Source of the DNA: Chaenocephalus aceratus
Taxonomy: Eukaryota; Chordata; Actinopteri; Perciformes; Channichthyidae
Direction of reading: 5' to 3'
DNA length: 64,000 bases
Assembly: GCA_023974075.1 (NCBI GenBank)
Contig: JAMFTG010000235.1
Location: forward strand, 1-64,000
In this document: one piece after another, positions 12,001 to 20,317 of the stretch
Layout of the letters: the number at the start of each line of letters is the position of its first letter
Position numbering within the stretch: position 1 is the first letter of the stretch
Made by a program: the position numbers and the translations under genes
Notes under the pieces: model-generated
The model's database searches: none
What the model saw: the letters and a program-made list of their open reading frames with translations, nothing else
What the model was told of the DNA's origin: nothing

Positions 12001-15000
12001 GGTTTTTACTGGGACCTGGGCAGTTCAACTTTATTTGAGGGGGGGGTGTGCCAGAGTTTATGGGCGCTGTACGCAATATATACGTAGTTCTGTTAGTATA
12101 AGATAATAAGATGTACTTTGTTGATCCAAAATCGGGAAATTGTGTTGTTATGAAATTTAAAAAAAAATATTTTTTTAATTTCTAACTTTTTTTTCCTGGC
12201 GCCCCCTATGGGTTGATGCACCCTTAGCATTCACCGATACTGCCTATGCCTAGGGCCGGCCCTGTATACTAGGGTCTCCAGCTCATAGAAACAGCTGGAT
12301 GCTAACCTGCAGATGTTGGGACATTAGCACGATTGGTATAGATTGCGTTAGTTAGCGTTATAGCCTACTGTAGCCTCCAACAGGTCAGAAATGCATTGGC
12401 CGTTTTGGAGTGTCAGGGTTATCGAGGATGCTCAATCCATTTCTCAGGATCAGAAAGGTCAGTTTCAACCAGAGAGTCATATCTGTTCTCTCTGTGGACT
12501 GATTCTGACTACCACGAGTAGAGTTGGACCATTGGACATAGAGAGCACAAGATGGACATTATTACCTCTACTGTGGACACTTTATTTTCAATTAAATAAG
12601 CAATCTGTTCAATCCAGATCATCCAGAGTCCCCTACATCTTCCTAATCGACCCAACGTGTAGCAGAATCAGTCCACAGAGTACAGATATGGCCTCTGGTT
12701 AAACCTGACATTGTTGATCCTACAAATGTCAGAAATGGATTGAGCATCCTCACTAACCCCCAACACCACTCCTACCCCGTGATGTAATGTTGCCTCTCCT
12801 CCTGGCAGAGTGGAGGGTGCTGTACGTCATCCTGACCAGCTTCCTGCTCATGGTCTTCATCGTCTCCGTCAGCTGGACTTTCATCTGCTGCTGCAGGAGG
12901 TGAACACACACACACACACACACTCTGATCACACACACCTGCTACCCTGTGTTGCTGCCAGGGTTGGGAGGGTTACTTTGTAAATGTAATCAGTTACTGA
13001 TTACTGATTACATGGCTCTGAAAGTAATCCGAATACAGTTACAGTTACGTGTCTTAAAAACGTAACTTTTAGATTACTTTTGGATTACTTTCTCTTTGCA
13101 TCACAGATGGATGTTTTGGTGAACAGGAGACACACAAAGCAAAAGGAAACTGAACGTGTTTTACTGTTTTAATGGCTTATCAAGAGCACAACTGAAACAT
13201 CACATCTGAAACGATGTAACAACATAATACACTTGTTGGGGATGCAGCTTGGGATGTGAGGAGAGAGGACACGGCTTAGAACGGGCGTGTCGCCTTCTGT
13301 CCTGCCAGTGTTGCCAGGACATGAATTAAAATGTCGAACTCGGACTTCATTTTAAGGACATTTCGGCCAGGGGTGTAGAGCTATATTTGTTTAAGCACCG
13401 GATTGGCAAAACAGGAGTGTATGCACCAGTCTGCCTTGATCTATGAATTCATGTCTGTGACTCTCACAGTATCTGCTGCCCACAGCTGTTTTATAGAAGG
13501 AAAACCTCCTTCACTTCATGACCTCTCTGCAGCGCCAGGAGGCAGCGGGAGGGTTAACTCCGCCTCTGAGAAGACGAGCGCGCAGTGCCTTTCACGCACC
13601 GCCTTTCACGCACCGCCTTCCACGCACCGCCTTCCACGCACCGCCTTCCGCGCACCGCCTTCCCGATTTTCACGCACCGCCTTCCACGCACCGCCTTCCA
13701 CGCTCCGCCTTCCACGCTCCGCCTTCCACGCACCGCCTTCCACGCACCGCCTTCCACGCACCGCCTTCCACGCACCGCCTTCCACGCACCGCCTTCCACG
13801 CACCGCCTTTCACGCTCCGCCTTCCACGCACCGCCTTCCACGCACCGCCTTCCACGCACCTCCTTCCACGCACCTCCTTTCACGCACCTCCTTCCACGCA
13901 CCGCCTTCCACGCACCGCCTTCCACGCACCTCCTTCCACGCACCTCCTTCCACGCACCGCCTTCCACGCACCGCCTTCCACGCACCTCCTTCCACGCACC
14001 GCCTTCCACGCACCGCCTTCCACGCACCTCCTTCCACGCACCGCCTTCCACGCACCGCCTTCCACGCACCTCCTTCCACGCACCTCCTTCCACGCACCGC
14101 CTTCCACGCACCGCCTTCCCTGTGTTTACCTTCAGAATCATTAGAAAGGCTAAAGAGCGGTGGCTGATGTGTTTTAACCACACACACCTCTACACACACC
14201 TCTACACACACCTCCATGTTTCGTCGTTATCGTTTCACCGAGCGAGCGAACCCACACATTTTGTTCAAACGCTCGCTTTTTGGTCCATCTGCGGCGGCAA
14301 TAGGTTGTGTGCGCTCTGATGATTCGGCTGTTCCTTTAGTAATGAATATTAAATGTTGAGAGGAAATCTTTCCACCAATAATTCCAATAAGTAATCCGAA
14401 ATGTATTCACTTCAGGTTTACGGAAGTAACTGTAATCAGATTACTCGTTTCTCAAATGTATCGCGAGCTGAATACAGTTACTGTATGTGTGTATTCTGAT
14501 CACGTGACGCCGCCACATGTATTCCGTTACGACCCACCCCTGGTCGCTGACAGGTGTCGTGTGAAATTATCATTTAAAACATAGTCTTATACGCTGATTG
14601 CCTTTTAAATAGTAGTGTTAGTCTTGTATGCGTTTAACAGAGACATATGTTAAGGATTTATATTTCAGGAGGGCAAAGGAAGTAAAAGGTGGATTTGGTT
14701 AAGGACGGAGGGTTTAACGGTTTAATGACGGGATGTAGGACCAGTTGAATATAGAGAGACTGTTAGCAGAACTTCTTTATCCACGTTGCTGTCAGAAACA
14801 ACGCCCGACTGTTCTGGAAGTAATATGGTCTGTGTTCACATTAGCATGCTAACGCTTTTCCGATCAGGAGGAGACAGAAGGGGCCGAGGAGGAAAACCAA
14901 ATACACCATCCTGGACAACATGGACGAGCAGGAGAGGCTGGAGCTCAGACCCAAATTCAGTGAGTCCCTTCAGAGTGAGAACCTGATGCATGCTGGGAGG

Positions 15001-17943
15001 TTACTGCAGCGGTCAAGAAAGTACTCTGATTTAAGAAGTAAAAGTAGTCGTTGAGTTAAAGTAGAAGTACTCAGATCTTGTACTTGAGTAAAAGTAGAAG
15101 TACTCAGATCTTGTACTTGAGTAAAAGTAGAAGTACTCACATCTTGTACTTGAGTGAAAGTAGAAGTACTCAGATCTTGTACTTGAGTAAAAGTAGAAGT
15201 ACTCAGATCTAGTACTTGAGTAAAAGTAGAAGTACTCAGATCTAGTACTTGAGTAAAAGTAGAAGTACTCAGATCTTGTACTTGAGTAAAAGTAGAAGTA
15301 CTCAGATCTTGTACTTGAGTAAAAGTAGAAGTACTCAGATCTTGTACTTGAGTAAAAGTAGAAGTACTCAGATCTTGTACTTGAGTAAAAGAAGAAGTAC
15401 TCAGATCTAGTACTTGAGTAAAAGTAGAAGTACTCAGATCTGGTACTTGAGTAAAAGAAGAAGTACTCAGATCTAGTACTTGAGTAAAAGTAGAAGTACT
15501 CAGATCTGGTACTTGAGTAAAAGTAGAAGTACTCAGATCTTGTTCTTGAGTAAAAGTAGAAGTACTCAGATCTTGTACTTGAGTAAAAGTAGAAGTACTC
15601 AGATCTAGTACTTGAGTAAAAGTAGAAGTACTCAGATCTTGTACTTGAGTAAAAGTAGAAGTACTCAGATCTTGTTCTTTAGTAAAAGTAGAAGTACTCA
15701 GATCTTGTTCTTGAGTAAAAGTAGAAGTACTCAGATCTAGTACTTGAGTAAAAGTAGAAGTACTCAGATCTTGTTCTTGAGAAAAAGTAGAAGTACTCAG
15801 ATCTTGTACTGGAGTAAAAGTAGAAGTACTCAGATCTTGTTCTTGAGTAAAAGTAGAAGTACTCAGATCTAGTACTTGAGTAAAAGTAGAAGTACTCAGA
15901 TCTTGTACTTGAGTAAAAGTAGAAGTACTCAGATCTTGTACTTGAGTAAAAGTAGAAGTACTCAGATCTTGTACTTGAGTAAAAGTAGAAGTACTCAGAT
16001 CTTGTACTTGAGTAAAAGTAGAAGTACTCAGATCTTGTTCTTGAGTAAAAGTAGAAGTACTCAGATCTTGTACTTGAGTAAAAGTAGAAGTACTCAGATC
16101 TTGTACTTGAGTAAAAGTAGAAGTACTCAGATCTTGTACTTGAGTAAAAGTAGAAGTACTCAGATCTTGTACTTGAGTAAAAGTAGAAGTACTCAGATCT
16201 TGTACTTGAGTGAAAGTAGAAGTACTCAGATCTTGTTCTTGAGTAAAAGTAGAAGTACTCAGATCTTGTACTTGAGTAAAAGTAGAAGTACTCAGATCTT
16301 GTACTTGAGTAAAAGTAGAAGTACTCGGATCTTGTTCTTGAGTAAAAGTAGAAGTACTCAGATCTTGTACTTGAGTAAAAGAAGAAGTACTCAGATCTAG
16401 TACTTGAGTAAAAGTAGAAGTACTCAGATCTTGTACTTGAGTAAAAGAAGAAGTACTCAGATCTAGTACTTGAGTAAAAGTAGAAGTACTCAGATCTGGT
16501 ACTTGAGTAAAAGTAGAAGTACTCAGATCTTGTTCTTGAGTTAAAGTAGAAGTACTCAGATCTTGTTCTTGAGTAAAAGTAGAAGTACTCAGATCTTGTA
16601 CTTGAGTTAAAGTAGAAGTACTCAGATCTTGTTCTTGAGTTAAAGTAGAAGTACTCAGATCTTGTACTTGAGTAAAAGTAGAAGTACTCAGATCTTGTTC
16701 TTGAGTTAAAGTAGAAGTACTCAGATCTTGTTCTTGAGTAAAAGTAGAAGTACTCAGATCTTGTACTTGAGTTAAAGTAGAAGTACTCAGATCTTGTTCT
16801 TGAGTTAAAGTAGAAGTACTCAGATCTTGTACTTGAGTAAAAGTAGAAGTACTCAAATCATGTACTTGAGTAAAAGTAGAAGTACTCAGATATTGTACTT
16901 GAGTAAAAGTAGAAGTACCAGAGTGTAGGAATACTCTGTTACAGTAAAAGTCCTGCATTCAAAATGTTCCTCAAGTGAAAGTAGAAAGTATTCTCATCTA
17001 AATATAGTGAAAGACAGTGAAAGTAGTCGTTGTGCAGATTGGTCCATTTCAGAATAATATATATGATATGTTTTATAAAGATTGATCATGAAAGTGTTCT
17101 CAAAGCTGGTGAAGGTGCAGCTAGTCTGAAGTACTTTGTAGACTGCAGGGTAGCTGGTGAAGGTGCAGCTAGTCTGAAGTACTTTGTAGACTGCAGGGGA
17201 GCTGGTGAAGGTGCAGCTAGTCTGAAGTACTTTGTAGACTGCAGGGTAGCTGGTGAAGGTGCAGCTAGTCTGAAGTACTTTGTAGACTGCAGGGTAGCTG
17301 GTGAAGGTGCAGCTAGTCTGAAGTACTTTGTAGACTGCAGGGTAGCTGGTGAAGGTGCAGCTAGTCTGAAGTACTTTGTAGACTGCAGGGTAGCTGGTGG
17401 ATTCACTCCAGGTGGAATTAAAGTCTGATTCAACACTTGGTTATATTTCACATCATTCATTCACATCTGTGAAGTAACTAAAGGTATTCCATACATGTAG
17501 TGGAGGAAAAGTACACCATGTACCTCTGAACTGTAGAGGAGTAGCAGTACACAGTAGCATAACATGGAAATACTCATTGAGTAAATCCACTGAATACAAC
17601 ACTATAAACTGAATTAAATTGTCCTTAGTAGAGTGCCAGGGTTAACCTCTTCAGCCCTATCGCCCCCAGCCTCCGGGTTAGAGTTAACACAACCCACATC
17701 TATTACGATTCTGACACTTCTACAGCCTGAGGGTTAGGGCCCAGGGCTCAAGAGGTTAATGATGAAACATCTCCCCTCTCTGCAGGTATCAAACACCGCA
17801 GCACGGAGCACAACTCCAGCCTCATGATGTCCGAGTCGGAGCTGGACAGCGACCAGGACACCATCTTCAGCCGAGAGCGACCCGTCCGCAGCAGGAACCG
17901 GACCAGCGCCAGCGCCGCGCGCAACGGAAACGCCTTCGGGTGA
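1..17943 (+). CDS. kiaa0319: KIAA0319 (dyslexia-associated protein), 3' part of gene, 13 exons
   Basis: This is the gene-level entry; exons are listed separately. KIAA0319 is a type I plasma-membrane glycoprotein studied in neuronal migration and linked to dyslexia in humans. The joined exons give, in order, a Pro/Thr-rich linker, two PKD (Ig-like) domains, a conserved juxtamembrane region, a Cys-rich module (CSGHGQCDP), one transmembrane helix followed by CCC, and a cytoplasmic tail with YTIL, a YxxPhi AP-2 endocytosis signal. The tail (KTKYTILDNMDEQER, then IKHRSTEHNSSLM) matches KIAA0319 rather than its paralogue KIAA0319L. The convergent ALDH5A1 neighbour is the conserved human arrangement. 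The N-terminal signal peptide and MANEC-type region lie upstream of the window. Two oddities: only two PKD domains follow the linker, where human has five, and one exon junction is out of phase by one base. Identity is very sure; completeness is not. Confidence 0.93.
355..493 (+). CDS. kiaa0319: KIAA0319 linker exon
   Basis: An open stretch lies between a TTTCAG acceptor and a GTATAC donor, in the only frame compatible with the upstream exon (phase 0 in, phase 1 out). It reads RQTETQSSTGSTS and later RTSTPTTAAPHWPVSTQP, a Ser/Thr/Pro-rich sequence likely to be O-glycosylated. A second TTTCAG 12 bases upstream (start at 343) would add four codons without changing the frame, so the exact start is uncertain. 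Confidence 0.65.
747..947 (+). CDS. kiaa0319: KIAA0319 Pro/Thr-rich linker exon with coding minisatellite
   Basis: Acceptor CCACAG ends at 746 and donor GTACAT begins at 948. Only one frame is open, and it joins the upstream exon in phase 1. The encoded stretch contains a 15-bp in-frame repeat giving PDPVT three times, followed by STTSTPGTTSTPGTP. This resembles the mucin-like linker that precedes the PKD repeats. It exits in phase 1, whereas the next exon, read in its conserved frame from its acceptor, requires phase 0; see the finding on this junction. Confidence 0.8.
1197..1345 (+). CDS. kiaa0319: KIAA0319 PKD domain A, first half
   Basis: A pyrimidine-rich acceptor (TTGTTCAG) ends at 1196 and donor GTAGGA follows 1345. 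The conserved frame gives PLAVVGPDRKLFLPVSS, then LNGSGSTDDRGIVSYHWHVV, the typical N-terminal half of a PKD fold with the DD-G-I-Y-W signature. It exits in phase 2 and joins the 2804 exon cleanly. Entry is one base out: the exon is 149 bp where a phase 1-to-2 exon would be 148. One extra C in the CCC run at 1226-1228 would explain this. Confidence 0.9.
1419..2684 (+). repeat. 72-bp minisatellite, about 17.6 copies
   Basis: An intronic array sits between the two halves of PKD domain A. Each unit contains TTAGCTTAGCGGTGGTGACG and GACCGTGCTGTAGTTCC. Units differ at a few sites (CGTTAGCC or CATTAGCC; CACC or CTCC; ATAGCCC or ATAAACC). The block 1921-2280 is repeated base for base at 2281-2640, a five-unit (360-bp) higher-order repeat. 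It fills most of the 1.46-kb intron. Confidence 0.97.
2804..2952 (+). CDS. kiaa0319: KIAA0319 PKD domain A, second half
   Basis: Acceptor TTTTTCCAG ends at 2803 and donor GTGAGA starts at 2953. Phase 2 in, phase 1 out. It encodes VATVTGLRAGRYNFTLTVSD followed by QQGATDSASLTLRVQG, the conserved C-terminal half of a PKD domain. It joins the 1197-1345 exon without any adjustment. Confidence 0.94.
3060..3207 (+). mobile_element. Teleost dispersed repeat fragment (5' flank of 57-bp array)
   Basis: The sequence with TAGTGCATGTAAAGGGTCTG and TCCCTTCAGAGGGACTTTC recurs on the opposite strand at 4316-4530 and on the same strand at 42660-42790. It therefore belongs to a dispersed non-coding element family, and the 57-bp array follows directly. 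Confidence 0.6.
3208..3743 (+). repeat. 57-bp minisatellite, locus 1, about 9 copies
   Basis: The unit contains GGACTCTTTAAAGTAGAGAC and TGATATACACCTGAACATCA. It is the same unit, in the same orientation, as the array at 29283-30180 and the reverse complement of the array at 43707-45480. Here it lies in the KIAA0319 intron between the two PKD domains. Confidence 0.97.
3831..3982 (+). CDS. kiaa0319: KIAA0319 PKD domain B, first half
   Basis: Acceptor CCGCTGCAG ends at 3830 and donor GTCAGT follows 3982. Phase 1 in, phase 0 out (152 bp). It encodes SLTLPNNSLVLRGSVSDADP and then FLWVRDSQSPAAG. The LPNNS and S-PAAG words are characteristic of the last PKD domain of KIAA0319 proteins. Confidence 0.94.
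4316..4530 (-). mobile_element. Teleost dispersed repeat fragment
   Basis: This is the inverted relative of the sequence at 3120-3200: it carries the reverse complement of the TTAGTGCATG and GGTCTGCAAAGGCTAAAA words, plus a CCAATAGGAGCGAG block. It is non-coding and represents the same family that flanks the 57-bp arrays. Confidence 0.5.
4641..4779 (+). CDS. kiaa0319: KIAA0319 PKD domain B, second half
   Basis: Acceptor AATGCAG ends at 4640 and donor GTGGGT starts at 4780. Phase 0 in, phase 1 out. It encodes DVLYGSETQASLYLANLVEG, then TYLFQLRVSDAQGRSGS and TVEVRP. NLVEGTY-F-LRV-D is the conserved end of the last PKD domain. Confidence 0.95.
4920..5437. mobile_element. hAT-like non-autonomous element (CAGGG..GTCAAACTC ends)
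   Basis: The ends are CAGGGGGGTCAAACTC and GAGTTTGACACCCCTG. The flanks TTATAGAC (4912-4919) and ATATAGAC (5438-5445) are an 8-bp target duplication with one mismatch. Related copies lie at 54361-54878 and 60244-60721. There is no transposase frame; the interior has GAGAAAAAAGTC-type repeats. Confidence 0.85.
5626..5790 (+). repeat. 15-bp minisatellite, 11 copies
   Basis: The unit GAGGGTCTGAGGACA alternates with GAGGGTCTAAGGACA. It lies in the KIAA0319 intron between the second PKD domain and the juxtamembrane exon. Long translations through it are artefacts of a unit divisible by three. Confidence 0.97.
5885..5997. mobile_element. Fragment of the teleost GTACTTGAGTA-type repeat
   Basis: The words GTACTGTACTTAGGTACAAT, GAGGTACTTGTA and TTTGACTCCACCACAATTCA belong to a very abundant teleost interspersed repeat. 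Its other fragments in this window flank or contain the 33-, 48- and 37-bp arrays. This fragment is cut by the hAT-like insertion that follows. Confidence 0.6.
5998..7132. mobile_element. hAT-like element with CAGTGGTTCTCAAA ends
   Basis: Terminal inverted repeats CAGTGGTTCTCAAA (5998) and TTTGAGAACCACTG (ending 7132) are typical of hAT elements. Flanking octamers are only weakly similar, so the target duplication has decayed. No long transposase frame is visible in the 1.1-kb interior. It sits inside the GTACTTGAGTA-type repeat. Confidence 0.8.
7444..7603 (+). CDS. kiaa0319: KIAA0319 juxtamembrane exon (post-PKD region)
   Basis: Acceptor TCTCCGTAG ends at 7443 and donor GTACCA starts at 7604. 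Phase 1 in, phase 2 out. It encodes VELEMQVAVSQVSVAQRDKL followed by VRQLAALIHVLDSDIQVRAL. The RQLA-L--VLDSDI block is strongly conserved in KIAA0319 and KIAA0319L. The donor is followed at once by the 16-bp minisatellite. Confidence 0.95.
7607..9532 (+). repeat. 16-bp minisatellite, about 120 copies
   Basis: The unit is CCACCAGTCTACTGAA, with frequent variants CCGCCAGT, CCAGTTTA and CCACTTTA. The array begins at the fourth base of the intron: the first unit overlaps the splice-donor region (GTACCAGTCTACTG). It occupies most of this 2.2-kb intron. Confidence 0.98.
9793..9929 (+). CDS. kiaa0319: KIAA0319 juxtamembrane exon 2
   Basis: Acceptor CTGTGCAG, preceded by a run of 14 C, ends at 9792; donor GTGAGT starts at 9930. 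Phase 2 in, phase 1 out. It encodes STVLRLSVRGPQGPVSGSRL and then EKSDYLLFRALRVDTV, matching the conserved EKADFLLFKVLRVDT block of the family. Confidence 0.95.
10025..10932. mobile_element. MITE with TGGGTCATTCCAGAATT terminal repeats
   Basis: The ends are TGGGTCATTCCAGAATT (10025) and AATTCTGGAATGACCCA (to 10932), a perfect 17-bp inverted repeat. An 83-codon frame at 10197 has no recognisable domain and is probably fortuitous. The superfamily was not assigned. Confidence 0.8.
11315..11437 (+). CDS. kiaa0319: KIAA0319 Cys-rich module exon
   Basis: The acceptor CGGTCAG ends at 11314 and donor GTAAAT starts at 11438. Phase 1 in, phase 1 out. It encodes LCLLRCSGHGQCDPISKDCA then CDPFWTQNLVRRYLGDGESN, an EGF-like cysteine pattern just outside the membrane that is conserved between KIAA0319 and its paralogue. 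Confidence 0.96.
11478..12772. mobile_element. Foldback element, copy 1 (interrupted by hAT)
   Basis: Long inverted arms: the left arm words GGATGCTAACCTGCAGATGT and GAGGATGCTCAATCCATTTC recur inverted on the right (GAAATGGATTGAGCATCCTC at about 12731). The same element is present at 25681-27062 in ALDH5A1 intron 9, with similar arms. The outer ends are approximate. The left arm is split by the hAT insertion at 11541-12264. Confidence 0.7.
11541..12264. mobile_element. hAT-like element with CAGGGCCGGCCCTG ends, perfect 8-bp TSD
   Basis: The element starts CAGGGCCGGCCCTG and ends GGGCCGGCCCTG. It is flanked by TATACTAG on both sides (11533-11540 and 12265-12272), an exact 8-bp target duplication as expected for hAT. 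The interior is non-coding, with C and G runs and the words GCCCTAGGCAAG and GGCGCCCCC. It is nested in the foldback element. Confidence 0.93.
12809..12899 (+). CDS. kiaa0319: KIAA0319 transmembrane exon
   Basis: Acceptor CCTGGCAG ends at 12808 and donor GTGAAC starts at 12900. Phase 1 in, phase 2 out. It encodes EWRVLYVILTSFLLMVFIVS and then VSWTFICCCR: one hydrophobic membrane-spanning helix with a palmitoylation-prone CCC at the cytoplasmic edge, as in the family. Confidence 0.96.
12959..14542. mobile_element. Teleost MITE (CAGGGTTGGG / CCCACCCCTG ends)
   Basis: It starts with CAGGGTTGGGAGGGTTACTT and ends with CGTTACGACCCACCCCTG. The terminal words TAATCAGTTACTGATTAC and ACTGTAATCAGATTACTCG are characteristic of an abundant teleost non-autonomous element. 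The interior carries the 14-bp minisatellite. A related fragment is nested in the hAT copies at 55122 and 60965. Confidence 0.75.
13586..14120 (+). repeat. 14-bp minisatellite, about 38 copies
   Basis: The unit CGCACCGCCTTCCA has variants CGCACCTCC, CGCTCCGCC and CCTTTCA. The unit is not a multiple of three and lacks stops, so all three frames on both strands stay open and produce spurious proline- or arginine-rich proteins of 200-250 residues. It lies within the MITE at 12959-14542. Confidence 0.97.
14868..14959 (+). CDS. kiaa0319: KIAA0319 cytoplasmic tail exon with YTIL motif
   Basis: Acceptor TTCCGATCAG ends at 14867 and donor GTGAGT starts at 14960. Phase 2 in, phase 1 out. It encodes RRQKGPRRKTKYTILDNMDE then QERLELRPKF. 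YTIL is a YxxPhi clathrin/AP-2 sorting signal; the corresponding tyrosine in human KIAA0319 is reported to mediate endocytosis. This exon separates KIAA0319 (YTILDNMDEQER) from KIAA0319L (YKILDATDQES). Confidence 0.97.
15045..16915 (+). repeat. 33-bp minisatellite, locus 1, about 57 copies
   Basis: The unit contains TACTTGAGTAAAAGTAGAAG and TACTCAGATCTTG. The length is a multiple of three, so the minus strand shows a spurious 662-residue frame with an 11-residue repeat (TQVQDLSTSTF). The array continues into the GTACTTGAGTA-type mobile element. The same unit recurs at 37838-38610 in ALDH5A1 intron 4. Confidence 0.97.
16916..17106 (+). mobile_element. Mobile-element segment linking the 33-bp and 48-bp arrays
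   Basis: The sequence with TTCAAAATGTTCCTCAAGTG and AAATATAGTGAAAGACAGTG is repeated almost unchanged at 38640-38730 after the second 33-bp array. The two array pairs are therefore carried by copies of the same dispersed element. Confidence 0.7.
17107..17399 (+). repeat. 48-bp minisatellite, locus 1, six copies
   Basis: The unit contains GGTGAAGGTGCAGCTAGTCT and ACTTTGTAGACTGCAGGG. It is preceded by GATTGATCATGAAAGTGT and followed by ATTCACTCCAGGTGGAATTA. The same unit and the same flanks occur at 37180-37680. Translation gives GEGAASLKYFVDCRVA six times, which is not a real protein. Confidence 0.97.
17786..17943 (+). CDS. kiaa0319: KIAA0319 last coding exon
   Basis: Acceptor TCTCTGCAG ends at 17785 and the stop TGA is at 17941-17943. 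It joins the previous exon in phase 1. It encodes SIKHRSTEHNSSLMMSESEL, then DSDQDTIFSRERPVRSRN and a short alanine/arginine-rich end. IKHRSTEHNSSLM-SESE-DSDQDTIFSRE is the conserved KIAA0319 C-terminus. The last 20 or so residues differ from mammals. Confidence 0.96.
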
Positions 17944-18290
17944 CGGACAGCTGACCCCCTGGTGACGAAACGGGACTCGTCTGTGATGTTTGCACTCTTG
18001 GCAGGGAGACCACGGATGTTTAATAAGAACTGGATACAGCCTGTTCTTTCCTGTGAGAGCTGCTCATTGGCTCATGAGGACAAAATGGCCTGACATTCTC
18101 GAGAGCAAAACGTCACAGATTACCCATCATGCCTTGCTGTGAGAGCAGAAGTACCTGTATGTAGCTCATAGAGCGCAGTTGAGTTTCCGCTTAAGCCCCG
18201 CCTCCTGACACTAAGCCCCGCCCCCTGTAATTAAGCCCCCTCAGTAGAATGAATGGAGAGAGAAAATAAATCTGGATTCGGTTTTTAGTG
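17944..18290 (+). other. kiaa0319: KIAA0319 3' UTR (proximal part)
   Basis: Non-coding sequence after the stop codon. A polyadenylation hexamer AATAAA is at 18265-18270. Whether this or a more distal site is used cannot be read from the sequence. Confidence 0.55.
18265..18270 (+). terminator. Candidate polyadenylation signal AATAAA
   Basis: The canonical hexamer lies 322 bases after the KIAA0319 stop codon, followed by a TCGGTTTTTAGTGC stretch. It is a plausible proximal polyA site but not proven. Confidence 0.45.
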
Positions 18291-20317
18291 CATTTTTAAA
18301 CTTTAAGGACCGAATGATTCTAATCAGGGCCCTAAAATAGTTCATCCTGGGTAGTTTATTTAGTTTAAACAATTACCCTCTGATTTACAGACGTCTCTTT
18401 CTCCATGTTAGTCAATGGGAAAAAGTATTTCTGGGCCGGGTGACGTCACGGACTGATACAGAAGTTGTAGTACCGCCGTTTGGACACAACGAATATTTTC
18501 CTCAGAGTCCGGAGCACTTCCTGGAGGCTTGGGCGAGAGATTTAACTTCTTACAGTTCAAAGGACTTCATTTCCCAGAACCCCTTTTTCTGTAAGGTCAG
18601 TTGAATTGACCAGTGTCCCGTTTCAGGACGTAATGCCTGGAGGAAAAACCTGCGACTCCTTACGAAGAACAACACGGGTTTGGAACTTCCACATTTTGTC
18701 CTAAAGAAATGTGGAAGATGCTTTACAAGAAGACAACCTCAAGGGCCTGTGTCTTGAAATGAAGACTTCTAAATAAGACATTTAAAGAAGAATCAGACAT
18801 TTTGGGAAATCGTCCCAAGGGTCAGAAGGGGAGGTTGTACAGAGAGAGTACCAGGATGTGTTAGCCTAGCTTAGCACAACTTCTGCAAGCTAAGGGGCAA
18901 CTGCTATCGGAGCTTCAACAAAAGAGAAAACCTTTGAGCTACAACTAACAATTATTTGTATTGGCAATTTCTCCATCAGTTATTCATTTTTTATTAGATG
19001 TCATGAAATGGAGGGTTTCCTAAAGCCCATAATGACATCCTCAAATGTTTTATTTTGTCCACAAATCCCAAAAATATCTGTCATAGGGGGAAATATATTA
19101 GAAGTTAGATTGATTCATCGATTAACTAAAAAGTTCGCGATTTATTTATTTATTTATTATAATAATTACCAACTCTTCAGCCTATCGAATAATCTTTTCA
19201 GCTCCACACTCAACATCTCCAAGTCTTGCACGTTGTGTCTTGTTAGCCACAAGCTAGTCACCAATCTATCCAAATGTCCTCCAACTGTTAGCCAGCTGGA
19301 CCAAGATGCTAACTGGTCTGGAAGCTAATTCAATGAATGGCTTTATCTCAAAGTAAACACATGTTAGGATTCGTCACAGCTATCCAGCTATGATTACTGC
19401 TTTGGCAGGCCACTTGTTCATGACAAAAATAAACTTTACTTCATTTCAATCCTTACCTTTACAAAGTCCACAATGTGTTTCGCCTAGCTCAACCTCAAAA
19501 CAGAAACGATCCACTTTCCAACAACTCCAAATCTGTCTGATTTACATTTAGTATCTAACAAGCTAATTTTGGTTTAGAGAGCCCTGATTTGAAGGTGACA
19601 TTAAGCCATCTCTAAGGTAACAGACCTGAAAGCTAACTGTAACTAAACGTAATGATACCCAAAGCGTAGACACAATTGTCCAGTATTTATTGAGGTTAAA
19701 CCCTCTGCTAACCAAACACACAAAACAATGGGTACTTCATGGTATTGTCATAATGAACATGTGTAGCCTAGTTTAGCAGGAAGACAACTGCTAGCCACGC
19801 ACTTCCAAACAGAAATTACCCACCTTCCACCAACTCACCTTTCTGATTGACATGTTGTTTCTTGCTAGCCAACAAGAAAGTTTATCCAAGAGTAGTTTCT
19901 AAATGAGAGAACCAGCAATCATCATCTATGAGCCAGCTTACTAACAAAGAACTGCTGACAGAGCACTTATATACTAATAAAGGACTGGCTCCTCTAAAGC
20001 CAGTTGAGTGGCACTTGAAATACTTGGCTCTATGAAACCTGATGTACTTTATGATTCTGTTTTCTTCAAGGTTGTGTCTTCCTGGTCGAATGTACTTATT
20101 GTAAGTCGCTTTGGATAAAAGCGTCAGCTAAATGCAATGTAACTTTAAGCTAACTCTATCTTAACTATGCTAATTAGTGAACACAAAGAGAGCTGAACCT
20201 ACACAATTAATTTTAGCTAAGGGCACCTAGAATTTAAGTAGCCTATAAGAAATGCCAAAAAGCAAAATCTGAGTTTATAAACTTCAACGCTAAACTAATC
20301 CTATTTCTTTATATAAA
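18291..20317. other. Convergent intergenic DNA, no gene seen
   Basis: No conserved coding frame was found on either strand. It contains TTAGCCTAGCTTAGCACAAC-type teleost repeat words (about 18855 and 19770). At 20100-20150 there is a GTCGCTTTGGATAAAAGCGT tail, common at the 3' end of teleost SINE/LINE families. Some of it may be distal KIAA0319 3' UTR. Confidence 0.6.

Noticed and set aside
13403..14319. Several frames of 200-254 codons on both strands, rich in Pro/His or Arg/Gly
   Set aside because: All are products of the 14-bp array inside a MITE.
14970..16958. 662-codon minus-strand frame
   Set aside because: It is a translation of the 33-bp minisatellite (TQVQDLSTSTF repeated) in a KIAA0319 intron, with no start context or domain.
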